Below are positions 6,324-7,159 of a stretch of 7,159 nt of DNA, piece by piece. Source of the DNA: Candidatus Njordarchaeota archaeon. GTDB taxonomy: Archaea > Thermoproteota > JANJXX01 > Panguiarchaeales > Panguiarchaeaceae. The notes under the pieces were generated by a model. It searched no databases. It worked only from the letters and a program-made list of their open reading frames with translations, and was not told the DNA's origin. The stretch spans positions 1 through 7,159 of the forward strand of contig JAGSHR010000042.1 of NCBI GenBank assembly GCA_029855985.1. Direction: 5' to 3'. Numbering within the stretch: the stretch's first letter is position 1; each line of letters starts with the position of its first letter. Made by a program: the position numbers and the translations under genes.

Positions 6324-6543
6324 GGCTATCGGGGCGTGAAGTTATAGCCATTCTTGTTAGTCGATTTGGGTTTACGGTCGCCCGGTGAAAGGGGAGTCAT
6401 GTTGTGTTAAGGAAATATGTTAGTGATAGGAAAATCGTTACAGTTGCCCCCTTCACCCTGAACTCAATCCGGGTACACTTCTAGGTGTACTAGAGCTGGC
6501 TGGGATTTCCCAGGAGGAATTCTTAGAGACCTTGGAAAAATGA
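6305..6543 (+). pseudogene. hicA: HicA-family mRNA interferase toxin, broken by a stop and a frameshift
   Basis: HicA toxins are small dsRBD-like RNases that cleave mRNA. Read through its lesions, this gene encodes 79 residues, normal for HicA: RLSGREVIAILVSRFGFTVAR, then KGSHVVLRK with the conserved G-S-H that carries the catalytic His, then HPELNPGTLLGVLELAG and ISQEEFLETLEK to TGA 6541-6543. Two lesions are plain. TGA at 6386-6388 replaces the residue between the family's R and KGSH, explicable as CGA to TGA. Within or beside the C tract 6447-6451 the frame shifts; adding one C restores VAPLHPELNPG. No intact start-to-stop product exists. The homopolymer lesion alone could be a sequencing error, but the stop codon could not be explained the same way. 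TTG 6305 is the likely original start, directly coupled to the hicB end. Confidence 0.8.
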
Positions 6544-6611
6544 AAATTACTAGTTAGTCGAAAGTTGTTTGAGAGATTTCTTGGTGAGGGCGACGGTGTA
6601 TCCCGCCAATC

Positions 6612-6818
6612 TCATTCTCTAAGGAGGTTGTTTAGGTTTACAAGTTTTGTTTCTCCTTTCTTTCTGTTATTCTCGTATTCTCTAATTGCTTCGATTTCGT
6701 CTGGTAAAGGTTCCTCGATACCTATGGACCGTTCTTCTAGTAATGTTTTGATGCGTTCTATTATAGTTCTTAGTTCGCGTAGCTTGTTGTATAGTTGTTT
6801 CTCTTTTTCTGTTGTCAT
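6612..6818 (-). CDS. Small coiled-coil antitoxin-like protein, paralogue of 799-975
   Basis: The 68-aa protein has a charged amphipathic helix (residues 1-32, KLRELRTIIERIKTLLEE), then the motif EPLPDEIEAIREYENNRKKGE and a short hydrophobic tail (KLVNLNNLL). This helix plus acidic LPDE[VI]xAI plus tail layout is seen in short archaeal proteins usually encoded next to PIN-type toxins, and the motif is shared with the gene at 799-975. ATG 6818 is preferred over in-frame starts further upstream, which would read through the tRNA. GAGG lies nine bases before it and a TATA-like CACATATCC is near 6851-6860. It begins about 45 bases beyond the tRNA 3' end on the same strand, so it might also be co-transcribed. 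No toxin gene follows: the next feature is the broken hicA on the opposite strand. The antitoxin role is inferred; that it is a real gene is well supported by the paralogue. Confidence 0.7.
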   Translation of the reverse strand: MTTEKEKQLYNKLRELRTIIERIKTLLEERSIGIEEPLPDEIEAIREYENNRKKGETKLVNLNNLLRE

Positions 6819-6863
6819 TTGGGGTTTCCTCTGTATGATTGGTTTGTGTAGGGATATGTGTTT

Positions 6864-7008
6864 TGGTGGGCCCGCGGGGATTTGAACCCCGGACCACGAG
6901 GTGTTTCGCCTGCCGCTCGTTTGGCGGTTCGGGTCCCGAGTCGAGCACCCTCCCCGGGTTTCGGGGTGGGGTGTACCTCGCATCCTTGCCAGGCTAGACG
7001 ACGGGCCC
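6864..7008 (-). tRNA. tRNA-Pro(CGG) with two introns (32/33 and 37/38) and encoded CCA
   Basis: Read on the minus strand, GGGCCCG (7008-7002) pairs fully with CGGGCCC (6874-6868), followed by A73 (6867) and an encoded CCA (6866-6864). The D stem is GTCT/GGAT, the anticodon stem CGAGG/CCTCG, and the T arm CGGGG-TTCAAAT-CCCCG; G18G19, G15-C48, T54T55C56 and A58 are in place. A 35-nt intron (6974-6940) sits after position 32 and a 32-nt intron (6934-6903) after position 37, leaving a five-base middle exon TCGGG (6939-6935). The mature loop is TTCGGGA: U33, anticodon CGG (6938-6936) and the G37 expected for proline. A73 and G35/G36 also fit proline. Both introns show BHB motifs with 3-nt bulges around a 4-bp helix: GT|A and AC|T around CGAG/CTCG for the first, GG|A and AC|A around TTCG/CGAA for the second. 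The mature tRNA is 75 nt plus CCA. Confidence 0.9.
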
Positions 7009-7042
7009 TTTTCCTCGGGTATTTCTTTGGGTGTGGTGTGTG

Positions 7043-7050
7043 TTTTATAT
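7043..7050 (-). promoter_or_regulatory. TATA box for tRNA-Pro, possibly shared with the divergent gene
   Basis: ATATAAAA on the minus strand is centred about 39 bases before the tRNA 5' end, so transcription would begin near 7021 with a leader of about 12 bases. The near-symmetric box is also about 40 bases before ATG 7087 on the plus strand. The two divergent genes may use the same or overlapping elements. Confidence 0.5.
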
Positions 7051-7086
7051 GTTACTTCTGGGTGTTTGGGTTATTGTTTTTAGGCG

Positions 7087-7159
7087 ATGGTCGAATATTT
7101 CTTTCTTTCCGGGTTTGCGGGGTTGGTTAGTGAGTATGTTTTGCGTGAGATTATGAGGA
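7087..7159 (+). CDS. Start of an unrecognised protein (partial, 3' end outside window)
   Basis: ATG 7087 opens a frame that stays open to the window edge, with 24 codons visible. It begins MVEYFFLSGFAGLVSEYVLR, a mixed hydrophobic start that could be a first strand-helix or a weak membrane segment. AGGCG immediately precedes the ATG, and a TATA-like box at 7043-7050 predicts a short leader of roughly a dozen bases, which fits crenarchaeal near-leaderless messages. It is divergent from the tRNA. The family cannot be told from so few residues. Confidence 0.5.
   Translation, partial: MVEYFFLSGFAGLVSEYVLREIMR

Noticed and set aside
6867..6902. tRNA 3' half as an integration site for the island
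   Set aside because: No second copy of the TTCAAAT/CCCCG tRNA end was seen elsewhere in the window, and there is no integrase gene.
6867..7008. tRNA-Val, suggested by the GTCGTCTAGCCTGG D-arm region and a TAC triplet after the anticodon stem
   Set aside because: A valine reading leaves G or A at position 33 and no proper loop. Removing two BHB introns gives TTCGGGA, a standard proline loop.
6565..7130. Long open frames on both strands across 6565-7130
   Set aside because: They cross the tRNA gene or lie antisense to the 6612-6818 gene and have no family resemblance; the tRNA structure and the small gene explain this DNA better.

Overview
The window reads as a hyperthermophilic crenarchaeote (Thermoproteota). 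The signs are TATA boxes about 26 nt before likely starts, GGTGAT-type ribosome binding sites, several TTG/GTG starts, AGA/AGG/ATA-rich codons, toxin-antitoxin (TA) families common in crenarchaea, and a tRNA gene interrupted by two introns with textbook bulge-helix-bulge (BHB) splice sites. The species cannot be named from this sequence.

Layout. The left end (1-1040) holds the tail of an unrecognised gene, a DUF104/AF2212-type VapB antitoxin behind a TATA box and a perfect 20-bp palindrome, an internally deleted VapC (PIN) toxin, and a small antitoxin-like gene on the minus strand. Next is a minus-strand gene for a HEPN-domain protein (1110-1940), then 725 bases with no convincing gene (1941-2665). 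The largest gene (2666-5668, 1000 aa) is a single-chain type IIG restriction-modification enzyme. After 436 bases without a gene (5669-6104) come a hicB-like antitoxin and a clearly broken hicA toxin (6105-6543), a second copy of the small minus-strand antitoxin-like family (6612-6818), tRNA-Pro(CGG) on the minus strand (6864-7008), and the first codons of a plus-strand gene that runs off the right edge.

How it fits together. This is an accessory, defence-type region. Four antitoxin or antitoxin-like genes are readable, but neither recognisable partner toxin is intact: VapC lacks its N-terminal catalytic half, and HicA carries a stop codon and a frameshift. The two features that look functional for defence are the type IIG enzyme and the HEPN protein, a probable RNase. 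Base composition adds context. Sequence up to about 2470, outside the HEPN gene, is rich in A and C on the plus strand, and sequence after about 5990 is rich in G and T, whichever strand is coding. The restriction gene lies across this switch and lacks the bias, so it may be a later arrival, possibly near a replication-related boundary.

The strongest non-defence observation is the tRNA. Introns lie at 32/33 and 37/38. The BHB of the second forms properly only after the first is removed, which predicts a fixed splicing order.
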